Shown here: positions 9,140 to 18,813 of the stretch, one piece after another
Layout: the number at the start of each line of letters is the position of its first letter
Position numbering within the stretch: the stretch's first letter is position 1
Assembly: GCA_046262295.1 (NCBI GenBank)
Contig: JBHENC010000002.1
Location: forward strand, 124,001-188,000
Reading direction: 5' to 3'
DNA length: 64,000 nt
From: JBHENC01 sp046262295
GTDB lineage: Bacteria; Acidobacteriota; Blastocatellia; Pyrinomonadales; Pyrinomonadaceae
Translations under genes and position numbers: made by a program
Notes under the pieces: generated by a model
The model's database searches: none
What the model was told of the DNA's origin: nothing
Seen by the model: only the letters and a program-made list of their open reading frames with translations

Positions 9140-10508
9140 GCCGCTTCGTCCTCGCGCGCGATTCCGCCGCGTCAAGATACTTGCTCTCCGCCTCAAGCGT
9201 CACGTCATCGAAATCTTCCGGCCAATCGCCGAACGCGCCCGCCTCGTCCAATTCGGCGGTGGTAATCTCCGTCGCGCCGTCGCCCTTTCGTCGCTTGAAC
9301 CAGTGCAGCTTCACCTTGTCCGGCGCGAGCTTGCCTTCGGCGACCAGCGTTTGCACTCCCAACAGCAACAGCGAACTATGCGTCTCCACCACGACATGAA
9401 CGCCGCGATTCGCCGCATCCGCCAGCACCTCAGCCATCGCCGTCTGCGCGCGCGGATGAAGATGAATCTCCGGCTGTTCGAGATAAACAAGCTGATGCGG
9501 CTTTGCCGCAAGCAGCGCGACGAGCACGGGCAATGTTTGCGAAACGCCGAAGCCGACGTCCGCGATGCTCACCATGTCACGCGCGCCGCCTCTCGCGCCG
9601 TGAATCATGCGCCCGACCTGCAACTCGACCTGCGTATCGTTAAGCGACTTCGCCGCGACTTTCCACGTCAGCCCAAGCTTCTCCAAGTCCTTACTCAAAG
9701 TTTCGATCTTACTTTTATCCGTTTGCCAGTGCGCGATAACGCTTGCCACATAATTCTCGAATGTTCCCGGAAACATCGAACCGACAGCCGTCACCGGATA
9801 CGTCCGCTCTGGATTGCCTCTCAATCCGGGCAGATGAATAACATTGCGGATATAAAGCTCTATGTTTTCGCTTAGCGAGAATGTTAGAAAGGAGTCAAAA
9901 AGAGAATTAGAGTTATCTTCAGGGTCTTTTACGCCGACAACTTGAAACTTCGGTTCTAAAAAACACCGGTTACGATTAACAACCCATTTGGATCTAAGTC
10001 CGTCAGGTTGGAAATCATTTGAAAAATATTTTAAGAGAGAGGAAATGTTGGGCACGATTTGATCGTGGGTCATACCAAGACGCAATGTCTGCTCTTCCCC
10101 CTCATCAACGTAAGTCATTTGCTGAACGTCAAGCCCTTTACCACGATACTTTTTGAAGTAAGTCGTAATAGTTTTAGTTCCAGCCTCAATACCAAAATGA
10201 AATTCAGCTTCATGCTCACCTTTTTCGATGTGGCAAAGAAATTGATCGGCGGATGTGAATTTTACGTTGGGGCCGTCAATCCGCAGCGCGCCGGGGTCGT
10301 AGTTGGCTTCGAGTGTTTGTTTGAACAGCAGAAGCGGCTGCATGATGCTGGATTTGCCGGAACTGTTCGCGCCCGCGAGGATCGTCAGCGGCGCAATCTC
10401 AATGCTTTGCTCCTCGCTGATGGATTTGAAGCCCGCGACGGTGATCTTCGTGATTCCTTCCGGCGCGGGCGTGGATTTGGTTTTCTTCGGGGAAGCTTTT
10501 TTCGCCAT
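9129..10508 (-). CDS. RecF/OLD-like AAA ATPase (DUF3696-type), likely defence
   Basis: 459 residues. A Lys-rich N-terminus (1-18) is followed by an ABC-type ATPase: Walker A GANSSGKS at 46-53, the ADVGFGVSQTLPVL signature region, Walker B with LVYLEQPEIHLHP, and a late His loop VVETHSSLLLL. The C-terminal region GDWPEDFDD resembles the DUF3696 tail. ATG 10508 follows the stop of the CcdA-TlpA gene by one base, and the 3' end overlaps the PIN gene. The middle third (9850-10260) is AT-richer than its neighbours, suggesting acquisition. No nuclease domain of its own is visible. Confidence 0.8.
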   Translation of the reverse strand: MAKKASPKKTKSTPAPEGITKITVAGFKSISEEQSIEIAPLTILAGANSSGKSSIMQPLLLFKQTLEANYDPGALRIDGPNVKFTSADQFLCHIEKGEHEAEFHFGIEAGTKTITTYFKKYRGKGLDVQQMTYVDEGEEQTLRLGMTHDQIVPNISSLLKYFSNDFQPDGLRSKWVVNRNRCFLEPKFQVVGVKDPEDNSNSLFDSFLTFSLSENIELYIRNVIHLPGLRGNPERTYPVTAVGSMFPGTFENYVASVIAHWQTDKSKIETLSKDLEKLGLTWKVAAKSLNDTQVELQVGRMIHGARGGARDMVSIADVGFGVSQTLPVLVALLAAKPHQLVYLEQPEIHLHPRAQTAMAEVLADAANRGVHVVVETHSSLLLLGVQTLVAEGKLAPDKVKLHWFKRRKGDGATEITTAELDEAGAFGDWPEDFDDVTLEAESKYLDAAESRARTKRRAG

Positions 10509-10509
10509 C

Positions 10510-11742
10510 TCAATTATTCGTCGCGGGCGTTTCGTCGAGCAGCGGATTGACGAGAGCTTCAAATCCGGCGCGGTCTTTTTCGCCGATGACTTTCTGGCGA
10601 ATGCGTCCCTCACGGTCAATTATGTAGGTCGTCGGCAAGGGCGAGGCGGGGAGTTTTGCGCTGACGTTTTCGCCGCCGAGAACGATGCGGTAATCCTGTT
10701 TGATCTCTTTCTGAAACTCTTTGATTAAGTCGGGCGTGTCATCCCACGATGCGCCGATGATGGTTAAGCCGCGTGCGTCCAGATCGCGCTGCATCGCGCT
10801 CAAGGCAGGTATCTCCGAACGACAGGGAATGCACCACGTCGCCCAGAAATTCAGGAGCACGACGCGCCCGCGCAGATCGCTCAAGCGCAACGTCTTGCCG
10901 TCGAGCGTCGGAAACTCAACGTCGGGCGCAGGCTGAAAATTGTTTCCGGCGGTGCTGGCCGACGAATTTGCCGGTGCATTGGCGGCGGGCGCGACTTTGA
11001 TTTTGGATTCGAGGTTGGGAAGCAACGCGGCGAGGCGCGAACTTGCGAGACGGGTCGCGTAGCCGGTGGCGACGAGCACGCCTATGAAGATCAGCACGAC
11101 GCCGGAGACGACTTCGACTTTGTGCAGATGCTTGCGAAACTTTCCGTAGAATCCTAAGAACTGATTAATGCCGAGACCCGTTAAAAGAAAGGGCAGCGAG
11201 AGTCCCGCAGAGTAAAAGCTGGAGAGCAACAGGCCGCTTTTCCATCCGCCGCTGGTCGCCGCAAGGCCTATGATGCCGCCTAAGATGGGGCCGATGCAGG
11301 GCGTCCATCCGGCGGCGAAAGCTATGCCGAGCATCATTGAGCCGAGCAAGCCGCGCGGTTTCTCCTGTGCTCCGAGCGCGCGCGTGTCTCTGTACAGCGC
11401 GCCGATCTTCAGCACGCCCATTAACTGCAAGCCGAAGCCAATGATGACAAGGCCGCCGATAATTCGTATCCAAGGATTCGAGAGCACCGCCGCGCCGATC
11501 CATCCGGCAGCCGCGCCAAGCGACACGAAAATAAGCGAGAGACCCACGTTGAAAGCGAGCGAGTTAAAGATCACGGCACGCCGCGCCGAAGATTTAGAGC
11601 TGCCTTCGCTTTTCAAGTTGTCAATACTAACGCCCGAAATCATAGAGACGTAGCCGGGCACAAGCGGCAGCACGCACGGGCTAAGAAACGACGCGAGACC
11701 GGCGAGAAAAGCAATCGTGATAGTGATGTTTGAACCTTCCAT
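10510..11742 (-). CDS. CcdA-TlpA fusion, thiol-disulfide transporter
   Basis: 410 residues. The N-terminal half is a polytopic CcdA/DsbD-beta domain with the SPCVLPLVPGY motif after the first membrane helix and a second GWTPCIGP cysteine motif; the two cysteines shuttle electrons across the inner membrane. From about 255 a thioredoxin domain follows, with NFWATWCIPC, facing the periplasm. Fusing transporter to acceptor makes a self-contained reductant pathway for cytochrome c maturation or envelope thiol repair. It precedes the ATPase gene without a gap. Confidence 0.9.
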   Translation of the reverse strand: MEGSNITITIAFLAGLASFLSPCVLPLVPGYVSMISGVSIDNLKSEGSSKSSARRAVIFNSLAFNVGLSLIFVSLGAAAGWIGAAVLSNPWIRIIGGLVIIGFGLQLMGVLKIGALYRDTRALGAQEKPRGLLGSMMLGIAFAAGWTPCIGPILGGIIGLAATSGGWKSGLLLSSFYSAGLSLPFLLTGLGINQFLGFYGKFRKHLHKVEVVSGVVLIFIGVLVATGYATRLASSRLAALLPNLESKIKVAPAANAPANSSASTAGNNFQPAPDVEFPTLDGKTLRLSDLRGRVVLLNFWATWCIPCRSEIPALSAMQRDLDARGLTIIGASWDDTPDLIKEFQKEIKQDYRIVLGGENVSAKLPASPLPTTYIIDREGRIRQKVIGEKDRAGFEALVNPLLDETPATNN

Positions 11743-11857
11743 GTATCCTCTTTTGAATAGAAGCGAATAAAAGCGATGCGCTGTGAATAGAAGTGATGCG
11801 CCGTGTCGCCTGTGCGTTGTGCGTGCCGCGCTCTTTTAATGCGTTGCCGGTTGCCTC

Positions 11858-13336
11858 TTACCTTGCCGTCGCGGTCTTCGCGGCGGGTTCGTTAAGCAGC
11901 CTTTCAATAGTCGCCGCAATCTCTTCTTCGTGGTTGCCGGAGCCTGTGTCAACGAGGCGGACAATACCGCGACGATCAATCAGCACAGTGGTCGGGATGC
12001 TCACGACGCCGTAATTGCGCAGATTATCGTCCGCGCCTGCGACGACGAAACCGTATGGAACTTTCTCCGCTGTTTTGAATCGTCGCAGAAAATCGTTCTC
12101 CGCATTATGGTCACTTGCCTTGCCTTCGACAGTAATACCGTAGTATTTCGTGATGCCAAGCACGACGAGTCCTTTTGTTTGATAATCTTCATGCCACCGT
12201 CGCAAAGACGGAAGCGCCGCGCGGCATGGGGCGCACCACGTCGCCCAGAAATCGAGCAGCACGACGCGCCCGCGCAAGTCTGCAAGCTTGACCGGCGTGT
12301 GGTCTATCCATTTAGCGATGGCGGAGAGTTCCGGCGCGGGTTCGCCTTGCAGCCGCAAACCTTGCTGTTTGAGGCGCAGAACTTCCAGCACGGCGTGCTG
12401 CTCCGCCGCGTTTTTGATGCCGGTTTTAACGCGCGCGAGCGATTCATCGAGCACGCGCGCGGCTTGCGGTTTGCGCCCGTCGTCAACCAGCACGTCTGCG
12501 AGTTTGGCGGTCGCTTCCAGATAAAGGCGCGCGTAGGAATCCGTGAGCGCAAGGCTGCGCATCTCTTCTAAAACTTTGACGGCTGCTCCGGCGTCTTTCA
12601 TTTCAAGACGCAGGTTGGCGAGCAACGAGCCGGTTTTGTAAAGAGTGTAGGCGCGTGTCTCCGGGTTTGCCGCAACGTGCTCGATTGATTTGGCGGCCTT
12701 AAACGCTTCCTCTGCGTGAAGGGCGGCGCGATCTGTTTGCTTGCTTCTTCGATAAGCCGCCGCGAGCGAGTTTTCAAGTTCGGCGCGCTCGCGCGGGCGT
12801 TGCGGTTGATGGCTCGAATATTCCGCGAGCGCGTTGGATGCTTCTTCGAGACGATTCAGGGCGGCGGCGCGATGGGTGATGATAGCGCGCGCCGTCTGCG
12901 CCTGTTCCGCCGGAGCAGTAGTTTCTTTGAGCAGGAAATTTTGCAGCGCATCAATCGCGCCGCCGGAATTCTGCGCCAGAGCTTGCAGCAATCCAAGATA
13001 AAAGAAGTCTGCGCCCGCGAGATTCCGGCGCGCATTTAACTGTGCGGCATAGCGCGCGGCCAACTCGCGTTGCTCCCGTTCGGTGCGCTCGAAAAGCTCT
13101 TGATTGAACGGCAGCTTGCGCCGCTCAAACTCCGCGAATCTTTGCGAAGCATAGTTCTTCGCTTCTTCGTAAAGCGCAATCGGCGTCGCGGCGTCGTTCG
13201 TTGCGTTCGAGGTAGCGGGCGGCGGTGTGCGTGGCGGCGCGATGCGTCCGGCCTCCTGCGCAAAACTTGGCGCGGGTGCGAAAGCAAGCATCAAGCAAAC
13301 AAGCGTGAACAGCATGAGGAGGCGCGATGATTTCAT
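11858..13336 (-). CDS. Secreted TPR-like protein with C-terminal TlpA thioredoxin domain
   Basis: 492 residues. A signal peptide (LLMLFTLVCLMLAFAPAPSF, then AQ) is followed by about 300 residues of Ala/Leu/Arg-rich helical repeats with TPR spacing, then a TlpA/ResA domain with LDFWATWCAPC and a GIVRLVDTGSG end. The CxxC is intact, so this is a periplasmic thiol reductase or chaperone-like protein. It lies just upstream of the CcdA-TlpA fusion, which could supply its electrons (115-base gap, same strand). Confidence 0.85.
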   Translation of the reverse strand: MKSSRLLMLFTLVCLMLAFAPAPSFAQEAGRIAPPRTPPPATSNATNDAATPIALYEEAKNYASQRFAEFERRKLPFNQELFERTEREQRELAARYAAQLNARRNLAGADFFYLGLLQALAQNSGGAIDALQNFLLKETTAPAEQAQTARAIITHRAAALNRLEEASNALAEYSSHQPQRPRERAELENSLAAAYRRSKQTDRAALHAEEAFKAAKSIEHVAANPETRAYTLYKTGSLLANLRLEMKDAGAAVKVLEEMRSLALTDSYARLYLEATAKLADVLVDDGRKPQAARVLDESLARVKTGIKNAAEQHAVLEVLRLKQQGLRLQGEPAPELSAIAKWIDHTPVKLADLRGRVVLLDFWATWCAPCRAALPSLRRWHEDYQTKGLVVLGITKYYGITVEGKASDHNAENDFLRRFKTAEKVPYGFVVAGADDNLRNYGVVSIPTTVLIDRRGIVRLVDTGSGNHEEEIAATIERLLNEPAAKTATAR

Positions 13337-13360
13337 TTACCCTTCAATTTTCCTTTGAGA

Positions 13361-14515
13361 TCAAATAGTGCCGGTGGCGGCGTGGCGAAAGCGCGCGGGA
13401 CTGAATGCGTTCAACCATGATGGCACGGCTCTGTGCATGATTAAGTCTGCGATCAAGTCGCCTGTGACGGGCGCGAGCAGAATCCCATTACGGTAATGCC
13501 CGGTCGCGTAGAAAACATTCCCTATCTCGCTCGCCGCGCCGATCACAGGATATTCGTCGGCGGCGCGCGGGCGCAATCCAGCCCACGAATCAATTAATTG
13601 CAGATGCTCCAACGCGCGGGGCGTTATCTCCGCCGCGTTCGCCATAATCGCGCGCACGCCTTGGTTTGTTACGCGCTTATCGAATCCGGCGTCTTCCGTC
13701 GTCGAACCGGCGAGCACGCGGTAATCCATGCGTGGCACAAGATAACCGCGCGGGCTATATAGAACATGGCGCGCGAGCGGTCTGGCAGACTTGAAGCAAA
13801 GCATCTGCCCGCGCACGGGTTTGACCCCGACCGGCGGTGCGCCGCAGCCCAACGCATCGCCGCCGCTGTGTCTTTCGATAAAAGAAGTCCACGCGCCAGC
13901 CGCCAGAACGACCGTGTGCGCGGCCACAAAACCCTGCGAAGTCTCGACGCCTTCAACGCGCCCGCGTGCGATTCTTACGGCGCAGGCTTTCGTTTGCGTC
14001 AGGACGCGCACGCGCGCTTTTTCAAGCGAAGCGGCGAGTGCTTTGACGAGGAGGCGATTCTCAACCTGCACGTCGAGCCGAAACCGCAATGCCGCGCGAA
14101 CATCCTGCGAGATGCACGGCTCAAGTCGGCGCGCTTCTTCGCCCGTCAATTTCTCAACCGTCAAGCCCGCGTATTTCTGCCACTGATAACGGTGCGCGAT
14201 ATCTTCTTCGTCCGCTTCCGTGAAGGCCAGATAAAGCGTGCCGGTTCTTTCAAGCTCTATGTCAACGCCCGTTTCTTCGCGCAGGGATTCGGCATACGTC
14301 GTGTAAAGATCGCGGCTCGCGCACGCCATCTCGAAAAAATCATTGGCTCGATTCGCCTCCGCCTGCGGCGCGAGCATTCCGCCCGCCGCCCAAGAGCTTT
14401 CCGCGCCAACCGCGCCGCGCTCGATCAGCGTCACGCGCAAACCACGCTTCGCCACTGCCCGCGCCGTTGCCAGCCCGATCACGCCGCCGCCCACCACGAC
14501 GACATCATCCGTCAT
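13361..14515 (-). CDS. thiO: FAD-dependent glycine oxidase family (ThiO-like)
   Basis: 384 residues of the DAO family. The dinucleotide motif VVVGGGVIGLATARAVAKRG opens the protein, followed by ESSWAAGGMLAPQ, which holds the isoalloxazine, and the C-terminal GLRPRAADEYPVIG and ATGHYRNGILLAPVTG typical of ThiO. It would oxidise glycine or another small amine to the imine, in thiamine biosynthesis feeding the thiazole. No other thi gene is in view, so a different amino-acid substrate is possible. ATG 14515 is chosen because the FAD motif starts immediately after; upstream ATGs at 14557 and 14587 have no better site. Confidence 0.82.
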   Translation of the reverse strand: MTDDVVVVGGGVIGLATARAVAKRGLRVTLIERGAVGAESSWAAGGMLAPQAEANRANDFFEMACASRDLYTTYAESLREETGVDIELERTGTLYLAFTEADEEDIAHRYQWQKYAGLTVEKLTGEEARRLEPCISQDVRAALRFRLDVQVENRLLVKALAASLEKARVRVLTQTKACAVRIARGRVEGVETSQGFVAAHTVVLAAGAWTSFIERHSGGDALGCGAPPVGVKPVRGQMLCFKSARPLARHVLYSPRGYLVPRMDYRVLAGSTTEDAGFDKRVTNQGVRAIMANAAEITPRALEHLQLIDSWAGLRPRAADEYPVIGAASEIGNVFYATGHYRNGILLAPVTGDLIADLIMHRAVPSWLNAFSPARFRHAATGTI

Positions 14516-14597
14516 TGACGCCGTCCCGCGCGCTTCGCTTAACTCTCTGTTTCGCATTGATGGGAACTTGCTGGTATGATGCAGCACTCTTAAACAA

Positions 14598-14697
14598 AGT
14601 CAAGAGTCTGGGGTCGAGAGTCGTGAGCCAGCGAGCAACCTACTTCAGATGGGATCAATTACTAAAGCTTGACTCCAGACTCCAGACTCTAGACTCA
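14598..14697. repeat. Imperfect inverted GAGTCTGGAGTC-type repeat
   Basis: CAAGAGTCTGGGGTC at the left and GACTCCAGACTCCAGACTC at the right are near inverted copies enclosing an unrelated middle. The motif has a short internal period. It sits between thiO and the isocitrate dehydrogenase gene, just before the latter's ATG, so it may also affect that gene's leader. Confidence 0.6.
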
Positions 14698-14704
14698 TAA
14701 ACTT

Positions 14705-15703
14705 ATGAAACATACTATCACACTGATACCGGGCGACGGCATCGGCCCGGAAGTCTCTGCCGCAGTCGTGCGGATCATCGAAGCGGCGGGCGTCGAAGTC
14801 GAATGGGAAACGTATTATGCGGGCGCGCAGGCGCTCGAAAAGTTCGGCAACACTTTGCCCGAAGAACTGCTGGAATCAATCAAACGCAACAAGGTCGCGC
14901 TCAAGGGGCCGATCACGACGCCCGTCGGTAAGGGCTTCACGAGCGTTAACGTCGGCTTACGCAAAGCTCTCGATCTATACGCCAACTTGCGACCCGTCCG
15001 CGCGCTGCCGAACGTGCCCTGCCGTTACCCGGAACTCGATCTCGTCGTGGTGCGCGAAAACACCGAAGACCTTTATTCGGGCATCGAGCACGTCGTCGTT
15101 CCCGGCGTCGTCGAAAGCATCAAGATAATTACCGAGAAGGCTTCGACGCGCGTCTCGAAATTCGCTTTCGAGTACTCGCGGCGCGAAGGGCGCAAGAAGG
15201 TGACGGCGGTTCACAAAGCCAACATCATGAAATTGTCGGACGGTCTTTTTCTGGATTGTTTCCGCAAGGTCGCGGAAGGCTTCCCGGAGATAGAAGCCGA
15301 AGACAAGATCGTTGACAACGCCTGTATGCAACTCGTGATGCGTCCCGAACAGTTCGATGTAATGCTCTTGGAAAATCTTTACGGCGACATCGTTTCCGAT
15401 CTGTGCGCGGGCTTGGTCGGCGGACTCGGGCTTGTGCCCGGCGCAAACATCGGCGAGCAGGGCGCGGTCTTCGAGGCCGTACACGGTTCTGCGCCCGACA
15501 TCGCCGGACAGGGTATCGCCAACCCGACGGCGCTTTTGCAAAGCGGCATACTAATGATGCGTCACATAGGCGAGCGCGAGGCCGCCGAACGAACCGAAAC
15601 CGCGATGCTCAAAGTCTTCGCCGAAGGCCGTGTGCGCACGCGCGACATCGGCGGCGACGCGAAGACCGCAGAGTTCACGGACGCCATCATCGCCGCGATG
15701 TAA
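14705..15703 (+). CDS. NAD-type isocitrate dehydrogenase family
   Basis: 332 residues of the isocitrate/isopropylmalate dehydrogenase family. Visible motifs: LIPGDGIGPEV at the N-terminus, VVVRENTEDLYSGIEH (substrate Arg and Ser/Thr region), VTAVHKANIMKLSDGLF and NLYGDIVSDLCAGLVGGLG with the metal Asp residues, then FEAVHGSAPDIAGQGIANP at the cofactor site. NTEDLYSGIEH favours isocitrate over isopropylmalate. With the aconitase-family gene 3 kb away this supplies the oxidative entry of the TCA cycle. Confidence 0.88.
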   Translation: MKHTITLIPGDGIGPEVSAAVVRIIEAAGVEVEWETYYAGAQALEKFGNTLPEELLESIKRNKVALKGPITTPVGKGFTSVNVGLRKALDLYANLRPVRALPNVPCRYPELDLVVVRENTEDLYSGIEHVVVPGVVESIKIITEKASTRVSKFAFEYSRREGRKKVTAVHKANIMKLSDGLFLDCFRKVAEGFPEIEAEDKIVDNACMQLVMRPEQFDVMLLENLYGDIVSDLCAGLVGGLGLVPGANIGEQGAVFEAVHGSAPDIAGQGIANPTALLQSGILMMRHIGEREAAERTETAMLKVFAEGRVRTRDIGGDAKTAEFTDAIIAAM

Positions 15704-15730
15704 CGCGCAACGGAGTTTGGAAGTTTTAAT

Positions 15731-15761
15731 GTAGGGGCAGAGATAATCTCCGCCCCTTTAC
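15731..15761. terminator. GTAGGGGCAG hairpin between convergent genes
   Basis: GTAGGGGCAGAGAT pairs with ATCTCCGCCCCTTTAC, with small mismatches, then the sequence turns T-rich. It sits between the isocitrate dehydrogenase stop and the M16 peptidase stop, so it can end transcription from both sides. It shares GTAGGGGCAG with the long inverted repeat at 22631. Confidence 0.6.
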
Positions 15762-15763
15762 TT

Positions 15764-18646
15764 TTATGATACGGGAGTTGCGGCGTGGGCGGCTTCTTCG
15801 TAGCCACCGGCGATGACGATGGTCAGTTGATCGGGACGAAAGTGTGTGCGAATTGCGGCGTTGACATCTTCGAGTGTGACGGCTTCGACGAGTTGCGGGA
15901 AGCGGTCTATGTAATCAGCACCGAGTTTGAAGAATTCCGCATTCCAGAGCGAGCGCGCCAGCCCCGCGTTGGTCGCCAGCGAGACTTTGAAGCTTCCGAT
16001 GGCAGCCGATTTTTCGTCTGCGAGTTCGTCCGCGCGAATTCCCGTTTGCGTGTAATCGCGCAGCACGTCGAGCGCCGAGTTGATCGCCCGCTCGACATTG
16101 TGCGGGCTGACGGAAACGCCTATGTACCAGGGGCCTGCGGCTAAAGAGGGCGCGCGAAAACGCGAGTTGATACCGTAGGTCAAGCCTTCTTTATCACGTA
16201 CCTGCAAACCCAGCCGCGACGACAGCGTGGACATACCGAGCGCGCTGTTGGCTATCACGGCGGCGTAATAATCCTTCGAGTCGCGGCGCAAACTCGCGGC
16301 AGAGCCGAGCAGCACGTCTATGCTCGCCTTGTCTTTGAGAAAAACGATTTCGCGTTTCGCGTCTCTTTGCGGTTCCGGGTCTGTTACGTTGATGTCGACG
16401 CTCGCGGGGCCTGTGAACGCGCCAAACGCCTGCTCGAACTGCCCGCGCGCTTCGCTTGTCTGAACATCGCCCGCGATTGAAAGAATCAGCGAACGCCCGC
16501 CGTAGCATTCCTTATAAAAATCCTCAACGTCCGCGACGGTAATCGCCGTAATGCTCTCGATAAGCTTTTCGCCGGGGTTGAGATAATAGGGATTCGTAGG
16601 ATCGAAGACGAGCGACGTCAGCCGCTCATAAGCGCGATAGCCCGTGTTCGATTGCTGCTCCTGAATGTCTGCGATTGTCTGCTGCTTTAACTTCTCCAAC
16701 TCGTCTGCGGGAAACGACGGTTCGCGCAATTCTTCGGCAAGCGTATCGAGAACGAGCCGCAAATCTTTGCTCAGGCAGCGCGCGCCGATGTTGACGACGA
16801 AAGGATCGCTGGAAAAGCTTAGTTCCGCGCCGACGGATTCGAGATCGGTGGCGATTTGCAGTTTGCTGCGCCGCCGTGTGCCGCGTTCGAGCATCTCTGC
16901 GGTGAGCATGGCGAGGCCGGGTTTGTCGCGCGGCTCAAAGTGTGAACCGGCGCGCAACGAACCGCGAAGCGAGATGGTCGGCGTCGCGTGATTTTCGAGC
17001 ACCAAGAGCGTCGCACCGTTCGCCAGTTCCGTGCGATTAATGCGCGCGGCAAACTTCGTTGCGCCGCCACCGCCCGCAGACGCACGATTGCTTGAGCCGT
17101 TAACTAAATTTGACGCGCCCGCGTGCTCCGCATAAACATCCGGTTCTCGATAAAACTGCACACCGCGCGGAATAAGCTTGCGTGAAAAGAGATTGCGCGA
17201 AGAAATGTTGCGTGGCTGCACGGCTTGGCCGTTGCTGCCGTTTCCGTTACGGCCATTACTGCCATTGCCGCCGTTACTCGCCATCGCTTCGTCCGGTTTT
17301 TTCGGAATGAAGTGGCCGACGGTGCGATTGTCTTCCGTGAAGTAAGCGCGTGCGACTCGCCGCACATCTGTCGGCGTAACCTTCTCGATGTTGGCGGCGT
17401 AGTCCGTATAAAAACGCCAATCCGCAACCGCTTCGGCTTCGGAAATCTGCGCGGCGATGTTGAACGTACCATCGCGGCTAAAAGCTTCGTGTGCGAGAAT
17501 CTGCTGGCGCGCCTTTTCGATTTCCGCTTCGGTCAAACCATTGTCAGCGACTTTGCGCAGCTCCGCGAGAATTACTTCTTCAACCTGCCTCGGTTCGACG
17601 CCGGGACGCACCATCGCTACGGCGTTGAAGAGTCCCGGATCGCGGTGCTGATCGCAGTTCGTATAAACGTGAACCGCCAGTTGCGTTTCGACTAAGGCTT
17701 GATAAAGACGGCTTGTGACGCCGTGCGAGAGCGCCACCGAAAGCAGCACGAGCGGATAGATGTCGTTTTGTGCGGGCGGATTGGCGGCACGTTTCGCTAA
17801 CTCTTCGTTCGAGAGCACGTTCATTTGTCCGAGCACGCCCGGCGTGTGAAACGCGATCTGCACGACGGCGAGTTCGCCCGCGCGCCGTATCACCAAACGC
17901 CGCTCGCCCTGCTGCTCCGGTTCTTCCGTGTAGACTTCCGGTATTTCCGTTTGCGAGGCCGGATATGCGCCGAAATATTTTTGAATCAACGAGAGCGCGT
18001 GCTGCTCGTCGAAATCGCCGACGATGGCAAAGGTCGCATTGTTCGGGTGATAAAAAGTGTCGTAGAACGTTTTGAGGCGCGAGGTTGCGACGCCTTCCAC
18101 GTCCGTGCGCCAGCCGATGGTCGGGTGATGATACGGGTGTTCGCGGAAGGCCGTCGCGTAAACGGCTTCATCCAAAACTTCCGTCGGTTCGTTCTGCCCG
18201 CGATCAAGCTCGTTGCGCACGACGGTCATTTCCGATTGCCGATCTTCGTCGGCGATCAGAGAGTTGCGCATCCGATCCGCTTCGAGCTTGATGGCGAATT
18301 CGATCTGGTCGGAAGGAACCGTCTCGTAGTAGTTGGTGCGGTCGTACCACGTCGTCGCATTAAAGTCCGCGCCGATCCTTTGCAGGGAGGCGGCGATCTG
18401 CGTGTTCTTCGTTTTGTTGAAGGTCGGCGTGCCCTTGAACATCATGTGTTCGAGCAGATGCGTCGCGCCTGTGTAGCCGACGGCTTCGTTGCGCGAGCCG
18501 ACTTTATATAAGACAAGCACGGTGGCGACGGGCGCGACGCGGTTTTCGACGAGCAGCACCTTCATGCCGTTAGCCATGCGATATTCACGAATCCCGTTTG
18601 CTTGCCTGACAAACGAGACGCCGGTGGGAGTGTCTGTTTTCTGCAC
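15764..18646 (-). CDS. M16 zinc peptidase, two fused domain pairs
   Basis: 960 residues, equal to two joined M16 subunits. The N-terminal half is catalytic: the inverted zinc motif HLLEH is at 63-67 and a third ligand Glu lies in the NELDRGQNEP region near 143. The C-terminal half (from about 535, after a Gly/Asn/Ser linker near 460-480) has the same fold but lacks HxxEH, as in other regulatory halves. M16 enzymes degrade short peptides in an enclosed chamber. The start is GTG 18646 with GGAG about eleven bases upstream. No clear signal peptide, although many bacterial relatives are periplasmic. Confidence 0.9.
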   Translation of the reverse strand: MQKTDTPTGVSFVRQANGIREYRMANGMKVLLVENRVAPVATVLVLYKVGSRNEAVGYTGATHLLEHMMFKGTPTFNKTKNTQIAASLQRIGADFNATTWYDRTNYYETVPSDQIEFAIKLEADRMRNSLIADEDRQSEMTVVRNELDRGQNEPTEVLDEAVYATAFREHPYHHPTIGWRTDVEGVATSRLKTFYDTFYHPNNATFAIVGDFDEQHALSLIQKYFGAYPASQTEIPEVYTEEPEQQGERRLVIRRAGELAVVQIAFHTPGVLGQMNVLSNEELAKRAANPPAQNDIYPLVLLSVALSHGVTSRLYQALVETQLAVHVYTNCDQHRDPGLFNAVAMVRPGVEPRQVEEVILAELRKVADNGLTEAEIEKARQQILAHEAFSRDGTFNIAAQISEAEAVADWRFYTDYAANIEKVTPTDVRRVARAYFTEDNRTVGHFIPKKPDEAMASNGGNGSNGRNGNGSNGQAVQPRNISSRNLFSRKLIPRGVQFYREPDVYAEHAGASNLVNGSSNRASAGGGGATKFAARINRTELANGATLLVLENHATPTISLRGSLRAGSHFEPRDKPGLAMLTAEMLERGTRRRSKLQIATDLESVGAELSFSSDPFVVNIGARCLSKDLRLVLDTLAEELREPSFPADELEKLKQQTIADIQEQQSNTGYRAYERLTSLVFDPTNPYYLNPGEKLIESITAITVADVEDFYKECYGGRSLILSIAGDVQTSEARGQFEQAFGAFTGPASVDINVTDPEPQRDAKREIVFLKDKASIDVLLGSAASLRRDSKDYYAAVIANSALGMSTLSSRLGLQVRDKEGLTYGINSRFRAPSLAAGPWYIGVSVSPHNVERAINSALDVLRDYTQTGIRADELADEKSAAIGSFKVSLATNAGLARSLWNAEFFKLGADYIDRFPQLVEAVTLEDVNAAIRTHFRPDQLTIVIAGGYEEAAHAATPVS

Positions 18647-18813
18647 GTGTTTTGTATCTCTCCTTCAACGCTCTGTTTTAGTAACCGGGTATAATAGAAT
18701 TATTCACGCTTATTGGGAAAGCCCGCAGGCGCGGCGCGAAGTGCCTTGCCGCGACTTTTTCGCCGCTTCGGTTTATACTTTTCTTTATCGCAAAACACTT
18801 TCAAGGAGCACTC

